The notes: generated from the letters alone by a model not told the origin. A stretch of DNA of 16,472 nt from Bacteroidales bacterium (GCA_012518155.1 JAAYTC010000050.1:1-16472), one strand, 5' to 3'. Shown: positions 7,299 to 15,124, counted from the first letter of the stretch. A program made the numbers and translations.

Positions 7299-8141
7299 TT
7301 ACTTGTATCTTATATTATCAATCAGTCGCACATCGCCGCAATAAACGGCCGTACAACCGATTACCTCGTCCGCTTCTTTCCAGTTCGAGATGGGTTGGAG
7401 CGAATACGCGTCCGCGATCGCAAAATATTCAACACGCAACCCGGTAACATTGTTTATGGCCTCTTTCACCCATGAGGAAATCTGATTTGGACTCTTTTGA
7501 CTCATCAGTGAAGTACTTTCTCTGAGAATCCGGTAAATCGCGGAAGCGTTCTCCCTCTCTGCATCAGACAACCTTTGGTTGCGGCTACTCATTGCCAACC
7601 CGTTCGCTTCCCTCACGGTAGGCACTCCCATCACTTTCACCGGTAATTTTAACTGCTGCACCATCTTTTTCACGATGGCCAACTGCTGAAAATCCTTCTC
7701 CCCGAAATAGGCAACATGAGGTTGCACGTATTCGAACAGTTTACTCACCACTTGGGCCACCCCATTGAAATGTCCGGAACGAAAGGCACCTTCCATCACT
7801 TGGGCCAGGCCCCCAAAATCGAATTGACGACTGTCCGGTTCGGGATACATCTCCTCTACCGTGGGAGCAAAAACAATATCGGCACCGATCGATTCCAGCA
7901 ATTGCCAATCTTTTTCGGGTGTACGGGGATAAAGGCGCAGGTCGTCCGGGTTATTAAACTGCGTGGGATTCACGAACACGCTTACTACAGTAACGTCGTT
8001 CTCCCTCACACACTGCTTTACAAGTGTTGCATGCCCCTCGTGAAGAGCCCCCATCGTGGGGACAAACCCGATGGTTTTCCCCGTGTCGCGATATTTCGAC
8101 AATTCCTCTTGGAGCAGAACAACTGTTTCAATGATTGTCAT
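7299..8141 (-). CDS. panC: Pantothenate synthetase (pantoate--beta-alanine ligase)
   Basis: Joins pantoate and beta-alanine with ATP via pantoyl-adenylate, the last step of pantothenate synthesis, in the cytoplasm. I start it at the ATG at 8141 (280 aa, the family's normal length, beginning MTIIETVVLLQEEL). An upstream ATG at 8195 adds 18 residues that no PanC needs and would overlap the likely promoter. Visible motifs: VPTMGALHEGHATLV (27-41) with the His34/His37 HIGH-like pair, VNPTQF (58-62, Gln61), MEGAFRSGHFNGV (116-128), YFGEKDFQQ (145-153) for ATP binding and the MSSRN signature (184-188, equivalent to KMSKS). It heads a minus-strand run with panD and is divergent from the GT5-like gene. 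panB is not in the window. Confidence 0.97.
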   Translation of the reverse strand: MTIIETVVLLQEELSKYRDTGKTIGFVPTMGALHEGHATLVKQCVRENDVTVVSVFVNPTQFNNPDDLRLYPRTPEKDWQLLESIGADIVFAPTVEEMYPEPDSRQFDFGGLAQVMEGAFRSGHFNGVAQVVSKLFEYVQPHVAYFGEKDFQQLAIVKKMVQQLKLPVKVMGVPTVREANGLAMSSRNQRLSDAERENASAIYRILRESTSLMSQKSPNQISSWVKEAINNVTGLRVEYFAIADAYSLQPISNWKEADEVIGCTAVYCGDVRLIDNIRYK

Positions 8142-8159
8142 CGTGCTGATTTTAGAGTG

Positions 8160-8192
8160 CAAAGCAACTAAATATTTGGCATATCTAGAAAA
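8160..8192 (-). promoter_or_regulatory. Possible panC promoter
   Basis: On the minus strand TTGCTTTG (8160-8167) is one base off TAnnTTTG, with a TTTT (8189-8192) 21 bases upstream. The transcript would start about 12 bases before the ATG at 8141 and would exclude the longer reading frame from 8195. Confidence 0.3.
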
Positions 8193-8279
8193 CATTCGCG
8201 CCTTTTAATCGTGAAAAAAGCACAACGCGCCCTCAAACCAACTGATAAACAATGAAATAAAAAATTAAGGTGGATTTAC

Positions 8280-8313
8280 TTTGTAATTATGTGGATTTTT
8301 TTTATTATCTTTG
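8280..8313 (+). promoter_or_regulatory. Bacteroidota-type promoter of the GT5-like gene
   Basis: An exact -7 box TATCTTTG at 8306-8313 with TTTG at 8280-8283 as the -33 element, spaced 22 bases (slightly long). The surrounding 100 bases are strongly AT-rich. The ATG at 8339 is 26 bases past the -7 box. Confidence 0.6.
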
Positions 8314-8338
8314 TACTCAAATTTAGATAATTAGCTTC

Positions 8339-9166
8339 ATGTCTCAGAAAAAAATTTTGTACATTTCACAGGAAATTTATCCTTATCTCGACGAAACTCC
8401 AATTTCGAATATATCGCGTTACTTACCCCAAGCCATTCAGGAAAAGGGAAAAGAAATTCGAGCTTTCATGCCTAAATATGGGCACATCAATGAACGGCGT
8501 AACCAGCTGCACGAGGTCATTCGCCTTTCGGGGATGAATCTGATCATCGACGACACCGATCACTCGTTGATAATCAAGGTAGCTTCCATTCAAGCAGCCC
8601 GTATGCAGGTTTATTTTATCGATAACGAAGATTATTTTCAAAATAGAGAAGCGTTGGTCGATAAGAACGGGGAAGAGTACGACGATAACGACGAACGCAG
8701 CATATTCTTTATTCGCGGTGTGATGGAAACCATAAAAAAATTACGTTGGGTGCCCGACGTGGTGCACTGCCATGGATGGTTTAGTGCCTTGGCACCCCTT
8801 TACATCAAAAAAGGTTATGCCGACGACCCCTGTTTCAAGAATGCCAAAGTGGTATACTCGCTCTATGACGAGGATATGAAAAAACCCTTCAACTTGAGTG
8901 CCGCGGATAAACTGCGTTTCGATGGAATCGGTGATCCTGAAATAAAGAAAGTAAAAGATCGGGGCATCATGGATTATCACAACTTGATGCAATTGGCGAT
9001 CGATTTCTCTGATGGCGTCGTGATGGGTAGTGATAGTATCGACTCGAAGGTGGTGGAATATCTCGAAGAGCAGAAGATGCCGACACTTCCTTTCGACGCT
9101 GACTTCGATAAATACACGGAGCAGATCGATGCTTTTTACGAGAAGATAGTGAGTCAATCTACTTGA
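8339..9166 (+). CDS. Stand-alone glycogen/starch synthase (GT5) N-terminal domain protein, probably not a glycogen synthase
   Basis: 275 aa that align by eye with the whole N-terminal Rossmann half of bacterial glycogen synthase GlgA and then stop; the nucleotide-binding C-terminal half (another 200 or so residues) is absent. Shared landmarks: ILYISQEIYPYL (6-17; GlgA has VLHVCSEMFPLL), DERSIFFIRGVMETI (118-132), PDVVHCHGWFSALAPLYI (139-156; HDW in GlgA is HGW here) and AIDFSDGVVMGSDSI (220-234). Two active-site elements are lost: the KxGGL glucosyl-donor loop is replaced by DETPISN (18-24), and the HNLAYQG segment by SLYDEDM. Annotation pipelines usually call such proteins glycogen synthase, but a catalytic role looks unlikely; a sugar-binding or regulatory role is possible inference. 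It has its own promoter, is divergent from panC, and is followed after 134 bases by a DUF4270 gene. Confidence 0.85.
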   Translation: MSQKKILYISQEIYPYLDETPISNISRYLPQAIQEKGKEIRAFMPKYGHINERRNQLHEVIRLSGMNLIIDDTDHSLIIKVASIQAARMQVYFIDNEDYFQNREALVDKNGEEYDDNDERSIFFIRGVMETIKKLRWVPDVVHCHGWFSALAPLYIKKGYADDPCFKNAKVVYSLYDEDMKKPFNLSAADKLRFDGIGDPEIKKVKDRGIMDYHNLMQLAIDFSDGVVMGSDSIDSKVVEYLEEQKMPTLPFDADFDKYTEQIDAFYEKIVSQST

Positions 9167-9172
9167 AATACT

Positions 9173-9190
9173 TAAGGATTTCCTTTTTTG
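9173..9190 (+). terminator. Weak hairpin with T-run after the GT5-like gene
   Basis: Directly after the stop, AAGG-ATTT-CCTT is followed by a run of T. The stem has only 4-5 bp, so termination here would be partial at best and read-through into the DUF4270 gene is possible. Confidence 0.3.
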
Positions 9191-9242
9191 TTTCTTTGAT
9201 ACCCAAATATTATTAAAAAACAGGAGAAAGAGAGAAGGGAGC

Positions 9243-9273
9243 TTTTTAGTGACATATTTTTTTTCGATATTTG
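9243..9273 (+). promoter_or_regulatory. Putative promoter of the DUF4270 gene
   Basis: GATATTTG (9266-9273) is one base off TAnnTTTG, with TTTT (9243-9246) 19 bases upstream. It sits 28 bases before the ATG at 9301 and overlaps the TTG at 9271 that would start a longer frame, which favours the ATG. Confidence 0.45.
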
Positions 9274-9300
9274 CGGAGCAAAATAAATTTCTTGAAACAA

Positions 9301-10701
9301 ATGAAGCTAAAAATCTCATATAAAGCACTATTAGTAACCTTGGCAGCTATACTCACTCTCTCGTGCAACGACAATCTCGAACGGGTTGGATTCTCCATCC
9401 AGCCCGAAAAGGATCGTCTTACCGTGGGTGTTGACACACTCCTGTTACAGGCGCGAACGGTGAAAGTAGATTCCATGTTTGCCAAAACAAAATACCCGGT
9501 GCTGGGCGAGTATATCGATCCCGTGTTCGGGTCGATCAAATCGGAATTTATAGGCGAATTCTATCTTTCCCGGGGAGCGGGATTTAAAGAGGGTGCAGTA
9601 GTTGATTCCGTGAGGGCCGCGGTATCCTACACTACCATCATGGGCGATTCGCTCGCGCCAATGCAGTTATCGGTGTACGAAGTCGTCGAGTCGTTGAAGG
9701 GAACAAGCGACTATACCCATATCGATCCTAGAGAATTTGCAGATATGACGGAACCCTTGGGGTCACAAATATTCACTGGAAAAAACTCCACGTATCGAAC
9801 GGAAGTTTACTCTTCAGGCTACACTACAGAAACGTACCGAGTGTACGAGATCAACTTGAAATTACCCGACCAGCTGGGTGAAAATTTTCTTGACGAGTAC
9901 AAAAAAACGGGGCATGGCATGCTTTCCGACCCGGACACCTTCCGCGAGTTTTTCCCGGGCCTCTATTTTACAACAACGTTTGGTAACAGCACCATACTTC
10001 GGGTAAATCTCACTTCTCTTTATGTTCACTATCACTACACGGACAAGGGTGGAACATGGGATGGAAAAGGTGACACAATCCGCACCGACGCCTTTCGACT
10101 GAACATCACACCTGAGGTAACTCAAATAAACTATATTGAAAATAAAAACGAACTATTGCTTGAAGAGAGCTCAACTCATACATACGTGAAAAGTCCCGCG
10201 GGTGTAAACACCGAGATAACTTTTCCATTTTCGGCTCCCGAGATACATGACAAATTGCGGTCGCAAGCGTTAAACTTGGCAAACTTCACGGTGTATGCCA
10301 TGCCCGAGACTTCGGAAAATCCGATGATTAAGTTAAGCCCTCCCGACTATCTCTTGCTGGTTAATAAAGACTCATTAGATGGTTTTTTTGAACAACGAAA
10401 ACTAATTGATCAAGTTACCAGCTTCCTCTCTGACCCGTTCGATGCAACTACTTATTCATACAGGTTCAACAATATCTCCACGATGATCAATTACTATAAT
10501 CAGGAGAACGAAGGTGAACCATTCAACTTAACGTATTACCTGATTCCCGTTGATGCTACTTACACGACATCACAAACTAGCTATTACGGCGGCTCATCTC
10601 AAGTACTCACCGCTATACATAACCAGATGTGGCCCAGTGCTGCCGTACTCGATAAACGAGAGGGGAATCTGAAATTAGAATTGATATTCAGTAATTTCTG
10701 A
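9301..10701 (+). CDS. DUF4270 family lipoprotein
   Basis: 466 aa from the ATG at 9301. The first 22 residues form a lipoprotein signal: basic start, hydrophobic core and lipobox LTLSC with the lipidated Cys at 22, followed by Asn-Asp, so an envelope location is expected. The rest matches the pattern I know for DUF4270, a Bacteroidota-only family: the post-lipobox segment NDNLERVGFSIQPEKDRLTV, the block YPVLGEYIDPVFGSIKSEF (about 56-74) and a C-terminal region ending in NLKLELIFSNF. Its function is unknown. A longer frame from TTG at 9271 is unlikely because it would place residues before the signal peptide. It follows the GT5-like gene on the same strand, so the two may work together, but that is inference. 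It converges on ruvB across a hairpin-rich gap. Confidence 0.88.
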   Translation: MKLKISYKALLVTLAAILTLSCNDNLERVGFSIQPEKDRLTVGVDTLLLQARTVKVDSMFAKTKYPVLGEYIDPVFGSIKSEFIGEFYLSRGAGFKEGAVVDSVRAAVSYTTIMGDSLAPMQLSVYEVVESLKGTSDYTHIDPREFADMTEPLGSQIFTGKNSTYRTEVYSSGYTTETYRVYEINLKLPDQLGENFLDEYKKTGHGMLSDPDTFREFFPGLYFTTTFGNSTILRVNLTSLYVHYHYTDKGGTWDGKGDTIRTDAFRLNITPEVTQINYIENKNELLLEESSTHTYVKSPAGVNTEITFPFSAPEIHDKLRSQALNLANFTVYAMPETSENPMIKLSPPDYLLLVNKDSLDGFFEQRKLIDQVTSFLSDPFDATTYSYRFNNISTMINYYNQENEGEPFNLTYYLIPVDATYTTSQTSYYGGSSQVLTAIHNQMWPSAAVLDKREGNLKLELIFSNF

Positions 10702-10759
10702 AATAGTGGGCGTTTCACCCCATGTGTAGAATGAATTGTAGCTTATTGGCAATTTTAGT

Positions 10760-10809
10760 ATGTTTTGCAACATCTGCCTCATTTACCGCTTTGTCAAAAG
10801 ATGAGGCAG
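10760..10809. other. Two abutting hairpins between DUF4270 and ruvB
   Basis: ATGTT-TTGC-AACAT (10760-10773) is followed without a gap by CTGCCTCAT (10774-10782), an 18-base loop, and its perfect complement ATGAGGCAG (10801-10809). The 9-bp stem is GC-rich enough to fold in RNA from either strand. No T-run follows on either strand, so a classic intrinsic terminator is not supported; a bidirectional 3'-end structure for the convergent genes is a reasonable guess. Confidence 0.6.
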
Positions 10810-10878
10810 CAGAGAATGTTACCACATGTCTCTCTGTTACGACGCATCAATTTATTGAAATTGAATGGGTCGAACGAA

Positions 10879-11904
10879 TTAAAACAGAAAGCCCTGTTCA
10901 CTTTCCTTTTTTCGCCCTAAGTGGCGGTAAGCCAGCTCCGTGGCTTCTCTACCCCGTGGAGTGCGCTTGAGGAAACCCTCCTTTATCAGGAACGGCTCGT
11001 AGACCTCTTCGATGGTGCCGGCATCGTCCCCCACTGCCGTGGCAATGGTGGTGATCCCCACCGGCCCTCCCTTGAATTTATCAATGATAGTCAGCAATAT
11101 CTTGTTGTCTATCTCGTCGAGCCCGTACTTATCGATATTCAACGCACCCAACGCGTACGACGCGATTGCTTTATCGATGGAACCATTCCCTTTTACTTGC
11201 GCGAAGTCCCGCACTCGTCGCAACAACGCGTTGGCCACGCGCGGGGTGCCCCGGCTGCGGGAAGCGATCTCCTTTGCCGCGGAAAGTTCGCACGACACCC
11301 TCAAGATATCGGCTGAACGAAGCACGATGCCGGTCAACGTCTCCATCTCGTAATACTCCAAGTGCATATTGATCCCGAACCGCGCCCGCAAGGGGCTGGT
11401 GAGCAACCCACTCCGGGTGGTCGCCCCGACAAGGGTAAACGGGTTCAGGTCGATCTGAATCGATCGGGCACTGGGCCCTTTATCGATTAATATATCAATT
11501 CGGTAATCCTCCATCGCGCTGTAAAGGTACTCCTCCACGATGGGGGAGAGGCGATGGATTTCATCGATAAACAGCACATCGTTCGGCTCCAGCGACGTGA
11601 GGATTCCCGCCAGGTCGCCCGGTTTATCCAGCACCGGCCCCGACGACACCTTAAACCCCACCGCCAGCTCGTTCGCGATGATGTTGGAGAGGGTGGTCTT
11701 CCCCAGCCCCGGTGGCCCGTGCAGCAACACGTGATCGAGGGAATCGCCCCGCATGCGAGCGGCACTCACGAACACTTTCAGGTTCTCCACGACCTTTTCT
11801 TGGCCGCTGAAGTCGCTGAAGGTGAGTGGGCGCAGGCTGTTCTCGAATTCCCGTTCGGTATCCTGCATATGGCGATGGCTATGTATATCGAATGTCTCTT
11901 CCAT
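10879..11904 (-). CDS. ruvB: Holliday junction branch migration helicase RuvB
   Basis: AAA+ motor that, as a hexamer with RuvA, drives branch migration of Holliday junctions. 341 aa, full length. Motifs: the FSGQEKVVENL region (32-42), Walker A GPPGLGKT (63-70), Walker B LFIDEIH (111-117), sensor 1 VGATTR (159-164), the arginine-finger region SPLRARFGI (170-178), sensor 2 RGTPRVANALLRR (218-230), then the winged-helix DNA-binding domain (about 255-330), with TIEEVYEPFLIKEGFLKRTPRGRE (297-320) highly conserved. The N-terminus has about 12 residues more than E. coli RuvB before the core. It lies 17 bases downstream of queG on the same strand, likely in one operon. Its stop codon lies just before a small AACAG/CTGTT hairpin (10883-10898) in the coding end. 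ruvA and ruvC are elsewhere. Confidence 0.98.
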   Translation of the reverse strand: MEETFDIHSHRHMQDTEREFENSLRPLTFSDFSGQEKVVENLKVFVSAARMRGDSLDHVLLHGPPGLGKTTLSNIIANELAVGFKVSSGPVLDKPGDLAGILTSLEPNDVLFIDEIHRLSPIVEEYLYSAMEDYRIDILIDKGPSARSIQIDLNPFTLVGATTRSGLLTSPLRARFGINMHLEYYEMETLTGIVLRSADILRVSCELSAAKEIASRSRGTPRVANALLRRVRDFAQVKGNGSIDKAIASYALGALNIDKYGLDEIDNKILLTIIDKFKGGPVGITTIATAVGDDAGTIEEVYEPFLIKEGFLKRTPRGREATELAYRHLGRKKESEQGFLF

Positions 11905-11921
11905 TGTAAAGACAAAAGTAA

Positions 11922-12842
11922 CTATTTGTAGCGAGTTTTGGAAATGGCCGTCACGTTCCGCTTCAATCCCGAGAACTTGGCCCTTTTCACCGCGGAGTGG
12001 CGGAATACTTCACGGTAGGCCTCCTCGTCCATTTCGAGCAGTTTCTTCAGGTCGAGCGACAAAAACTCGTCCGACGGCATGAACTCGGGCGTGTCGTGTG
12101 GACGTGCCTCCCGGTTATAGGGGCACACCAGCTGGCAGATATCGCATCCATACACGTTGTTTCGCAGGTTGGGTACGATCTCGGGAGCGATCTCTCCTTT
12201 GTTCTCGATCGTCTGGTACGAGATACACTTGTTCGCGTTCACCCAGTAGGGCCGTTCGATCGCGTTGGTGGGGCAAGAGGTAAGGCAGCGTCGGCACTCC
12301 CCGCAATTCTCTTCGATGGGACGGTCGTAATCCAGTTCCCTGTCGAGGATAATCTCTCCCAAAAAGAAGTAGGATCCCTTGCCGGGAATAATCAGCAGCG
12401 TGTTCTTCCCGACGAACCCGATTCCTGCCTGGGCGGCCCAAAATCGTTCCAGCACGGGGGCCGTGTCGGAAAAGCAGCGGCCGGTGGTGCCGGGATAACG
12501 TTCCTGAATAAAAGAGAAGAGCCGGTTCAGTTTATCCCACATCACCTCGTGGTAATCCTTCCCGTAGGCGTAATACGCGAACCGGGGCACCCCACCCCGC
12601 TGCTTATGGGGCGGGTAATAGTTAAGGGCGACCGAGATAATCGATTTCGCTCCCTCCACCAGTTCACGGGGATCCAGCCGCTTCTCGACATTTCGTTCCA
12701 GGTAGCCCATGCCCGCCTGGCAGTTTTCCGAGAGCCACCGCATGTACCTCGCCTCCTCGCCGCTGTCGCGCGCACGACAAATGCCGCAAGCATCAAAGCC
12801 CAGCGATAACGCGTGTTGTTTAATCTCTTCGGAAAAAGTCAT
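11922..12842 (-). CDS. queG: Epoxyqueuosine reductase (tRNA modification)
   Basis: Reduces epoxyqueuosine to queuosine at the wobble position of tRNAs with GUN anticodons, using cobalamin and two [4Fe-4S] clusters. I start it at the ATG at 12842 (306 aa); a TTG six bases upstream would add two residues. Motifs, numbered from this ATG: SDTAPVLER with the conserved acidic catalytic residue (Asp126), GFVGKNTLLI (142-151), then two ferredoxin-like cluster motifs, CxxCxxCxxxC (Cys180, 183, 186, 190) and CDICQLVCP with Cys233, 236 and 240, plus Cys206. E. coli QueG is about 379 aa; the C-terminal region with HEAT-like repeats is missing here, as in other Bacteroidota. It precedes ruvB by 17 bases and follows rnr by 83 bases. 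Confidence 0.96.
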   Translation of the reverse strand: MTFSEEIKQHALSLGFDACGICRARDSGEEARYMRWLSENCQAGMGYLERNVEKRLDPRELVEGAKSIISVALNYYPPHKQRGGVPRFAYYAYGKDYHEVMWDKLNRLFSFIQERYPGTTGRCFSDTAPVLERFWAAQAGIGFVGKNTLLIIPGKGSYFFLGEIILDRELDYDRPIEENCGECRRCLTSCPTNAIERPYWVNANKCISYQTIENKGEIAPEIVPNLRNNVYGCDICQLVCPYNREARPHDTPEFMPSDEFLSLDLKKLLEMDEEAYREVFRHSAVKRAKFSGLKRNVTAISKTRYK

Positions 12843-12893
12843 TTTCAATCAACGTGTGCCGATCGGTACCCGGTCAAGTGCACCAATTTAGCA

Positions 12894-12901
12894 CGAATAT
12901 A
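12894..12901 (-). promoter_or_regulatory. Possible -7 box for queG-ruvB
   Basis: TATATTCG on the minus strand is one base off TAnnTTTG and lies about 50 bases before the queG ATG. No convincing -33 element is present. The adjoining 12901-12917 (AATCGTTTATAACGGTT) is a near-perfect inverted repeat that could serve as the rnr 3' end. Confidence 0.25.
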
Positions 12902-12925
12902 ATCGTTTATAACGGTTAGGCGAGG

Positions 12926-15070
12926 CTAAGCCAATACGAAATCCAGCTGTCTCCTCTCCAAGTTAGCCCGTGCCACTTGGATCGATAGCGCTTGTCCCAG
13001 GCGGTACTCCCGCCGGGTTCGCCTTCCCACCAACCGGTAATTTTTTTCGTCCAGTTCATAAAAATCGTCGTCCAGCTCCCGGATGGGGATCATGCCCTCG
13101 CACTTGTTCTCGTTGATCTCCACGTAAATTCCCCATTCCGTCACACCCGACACGACGCCATCGTACACCTTGCCCACCTTATCGGCCATGAACTCCACCT
13201 GCTTGTACTTGATGGAATCCCGCTCCGCGTTGGAGGCTACCAGCTCCATCTGTGAACAGTGTTTGCACTGCTCTTCCAGCGACTCTTGGTTCACCCCTTT
13301 CCCGCCATCAAGGTACCGCTCCAACAGCCGGTGCACCAGCATATCGGGGTAGCGACGGATGGGCGAGGTGAAATGGGTGTAATAGTCGAACGCCAGCCCG
13401 TAGTGCCCCACGTTCTTGGTGGTATAGGCCGCCTTCGACATGGTACGGATCGCGATCGTCTCGATCAAGTTCTCCTCGGGGCGCCCTTGAATTTTATCCA
13501 GCAACGAGTTGATGCTCTTCGCCACATCCACCTTGCTGCCGGTCGCCTTTATCTTGTGCCCAAACCGGAGAATAAACGTGTTGAATGTATCCAGCTTCTC
13601 CGGGTCCGGCACATCGTGCACCCGGTAGACGAACGGCCGTGCCTTTTTCCCCTTGGGTACTCGGCCAATTAGCTCCGCCACCGTCCGGTTGGTCAGCAGC
13701 ATAAACTCCTCGATCAGGTGGTTCGCCTCCTTCGACTCCTTGAAATAGACCCCTAATGGTTTCCCTTTCTCGTCGAGGTTGAACTTCACCTCGTAGCGAT
13801 CGAAGTTAATCGCCCCATTGGCAAATCGCCGTGCCCGGAGCTGTTTCGCCAGCTCGTTCATTTGGAGGATCTCGGTCGAAAAATCGCCCTTCCCCGTCTC
13901 TATCACCGTCTGCGCGTCCTCGTAGGTAAGGCGGCTGTCCGACTTAATGACGGTGCGTGCCACGCGGGACTTCTTCACCTCCGCTTTGTCGTTCAGGTGA
14001 AAGATCACCGAAAAGCCCAGCTTCTCCTCGTTGGGGCGTAGGGAGCAAAGCTCGTTGCTGAGCCTCTCCGGCAGCATGGGAATCGTACGGTCCACCAGGT
14101 AGATGGAGGTCGCCCGTTTCTCTGCTTCCTCATCGATCACGCTGCCCGGTCTCACGTAGTGCGTCACATCGGCGATATGCACCCCCAGTTCCCACAGGTT
14201 GGTTCCAATTTTTCGGAGCGAGAGCGCGTCGTCAAAATCCTTCGCGTCCTTCGGGTCGATGGTGATGGTAAATACATCCCGGAAATCCTCCCTGCGTGCA
14301 ATCTCATCCTTATCAATGGTATCGGATATCTTCGCGGCCACCTTATCCACCTCTTTCGGGTAGCTATAGGGAAGATCGTACTGCGCGAGAATCGCGTGCA
14401 TCTCGGTATCGTTCTGCCCGGGAAGCCCCAGGATATCGATCACCTTCCCCACCGGGTTATTCGCCTTCTTAGGCCACTCCACGATCTCGGCCACCACCTT
14501 GTCGCCATTCTTCGCCCCGTTCAGGTCCTCTTTCGGGATAAATATATCGTTCGCGAGGTACTTGCTGTCCATTACCAGGAAAGCGAAATGCTTTTGCACA
14601 TCCAGCACCCCCACGAAACGATTTTGTGCACGCTCCAGTATCTCGATCACAGCACCCTCGGAATCGGAACGGCGTCGTTTCGCGAGCAACTGCACCCGTA
14701 CCCTATCGCCATTCATCGCGTGCATGCTATTGCGTTCGGCGATATTCACGATATTCCCGTCATCGTCCGGCACGAAGAAATTTTTGCCGTTGCTCCGACG
14801 TTCAAAACGCCCTTCCAGCAACAGCCCTCTATCGTTGATCCGGTACCTGCCGCGAGACGACATCAGTACTACCTCGTCGTCGCGCATCTTATCGAGCACG
14901 CTCATTAGCACGCCCCGGGCCTCCTCGCCTTTCACGTTCAACGCCGCGGCGATTTGTTTGTAGTTAAACTGCTTCTCCTTGTTTTGCGTGAGAAAATCGG
15001 TAACCGCGGAAATAAGGTCTTTGCGTCTTAGCGTGGTAGCAGGTGAATCGGATCTCTTTTTTTTACTCAT
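12926..15070 (-). CDS. rnr: Ribonuclease R (3'-5' exoribonuclease)
   Basis: Degrades structured RNA from the 3' end and takes part in rRNA quality control. 714 aa. Order of domains: N-terminal winged-helix-like RNase R domain (about 15-80), cold-shock domains CSD1 (about 85-145) and CSD2 (about 150-215), the RNB catalytic domain (about 258-590) and one S1 RNA-binding domain (about 633-714). The catalytic motif ITIDPKDAKDFDDALSL holds Asp272, Asp278, Asp280 and Asp281, the same numbers as in E. coli RNase R. Other RNB signs are GVHIADVTHYV (296-306), the RTIPMLPERLSNELCSL block (328-344) and YTHFTSPIRRYPDMLVHRLL near the end of the domain. Unlike the 813-aa E. coli enzyme it ends right after S1, without the Lys-rich tail, which is normal for Bacteroidota. 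Possibly first gene of an rnr-queG-ruvB run. Confidence 0.97.
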   Translation of the reverse strand: MSKKKRSDSPATTLRRKDLISAVTDFLTQNKEKQFNYKQIAAALNVKGEEARGVLMSVLDKMRDDEVVLMSSRGRYRINDRGLLLEGRFERRSNGKNFFVPDDDGNIVNIAERNSMHAMNGDRVRVQLLAKRRRSDSEGAVIEILERAQNRFVGVLDVQKHFAFLVMDSKYLANDIFIPKEDLNGAKNGDKVVAEIVEWPKKANNPVGKVIDILGLPGQNDTEMHAILAQYDLPYSYPKEVDKVAAKISDTIDKDEIARREDFRDVFTITIDPKDAKDFDDALSLRKIGTNLWELGVHIADVTHYVRPGSVIDEEAEKRATSIYLVDRTIPMLPERLSNELCSLRPNEEKLGFSVIFHLNDKAEVKKSRVARTVIKSDSRLTYEDAQTVIETGKGDFSTEILQMNELAKQLRARRFANGAINFDRYEVKFNLDEKGKPLGVYFKESKEANHLIEEFMLLTNRTVAELIGRVPKGKKARPFVYRVHDVPDPEKLDTFNTFILRFGHKIKATGSKVDVAKSINSLLDKIQGRPEENLIETIAIRTMSKAAYTTKNVGHYGLAFDYYTHFTSPIRRYPDMLVHRLLERYLDGGKGVNQESLEEQCKHCSQMELVASNAERDSIKYKQVEFMADKVGKVYDGVVSGVTEWGIYVEINENKCEGMIPIRELDDDFYELDEKNYRLVGRRTRREYRLGQALSIQVARANLERRQLDFVLA

Positions 15071-15095
15071 AATTTGATTCGGTTTTTACCTAAAA

Positions 15096-15124
15096 CAAAT
15101 ATAAACGGTTTTAGTTAACGCAAA
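15096..15124 (-). promoter_or_regulatory. Bacteroidota-type promoter of rnr
   Basis: An exact -7 box TATATTTG (15096-15103, minus strand) with TTTG (15121-15124) 17 bases upstream, a somewhat short spacer. The ATG is 25 bases downstream of the -7 box. Confidence 0.55.

Noticed and set aside
8142..8195. 18-residue N-terminal extension of PanC
   Set aside because: PanC proteins begin at MTIIETV-like sequence; the extension would cover the -7-like box and gives no family match.
8741..9328. 195-aa frame antisense to the GT5-like gene
   Set aside because: It covers the GT5-like coding sequence and the promoter of DUF4270, and has no recognisable motif.
10722..10970. 82-aa frame with a signal-peptide-like N-terminus just after DUF4270
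   Set aside because: It overlaps the 3' end of ruvB by about 90 bases, runs through both hairpins, has no promoter-like box and no recognisable domain. I kept it as a chance frame, though a small secreted protein cannot be fully excluded.
11997..12809. 270-aa frame antisense to queG
   Set aside because: Shadow of a strongly conserved QueG coding sequence; the peptide has no family resemblance.
12859..12876. Palindromes CCGATCGG and GGTACC in the rnr-queG gap
   Set aside because: Short restriction-site-like palindromes with no second copy in the window; not enough to call an operator.
14159..14908. 249-aa frame antisense to rnr
   Set aside because: Shadow of rnr created by codon bias; rich in His, Ile and Pro without domain features.
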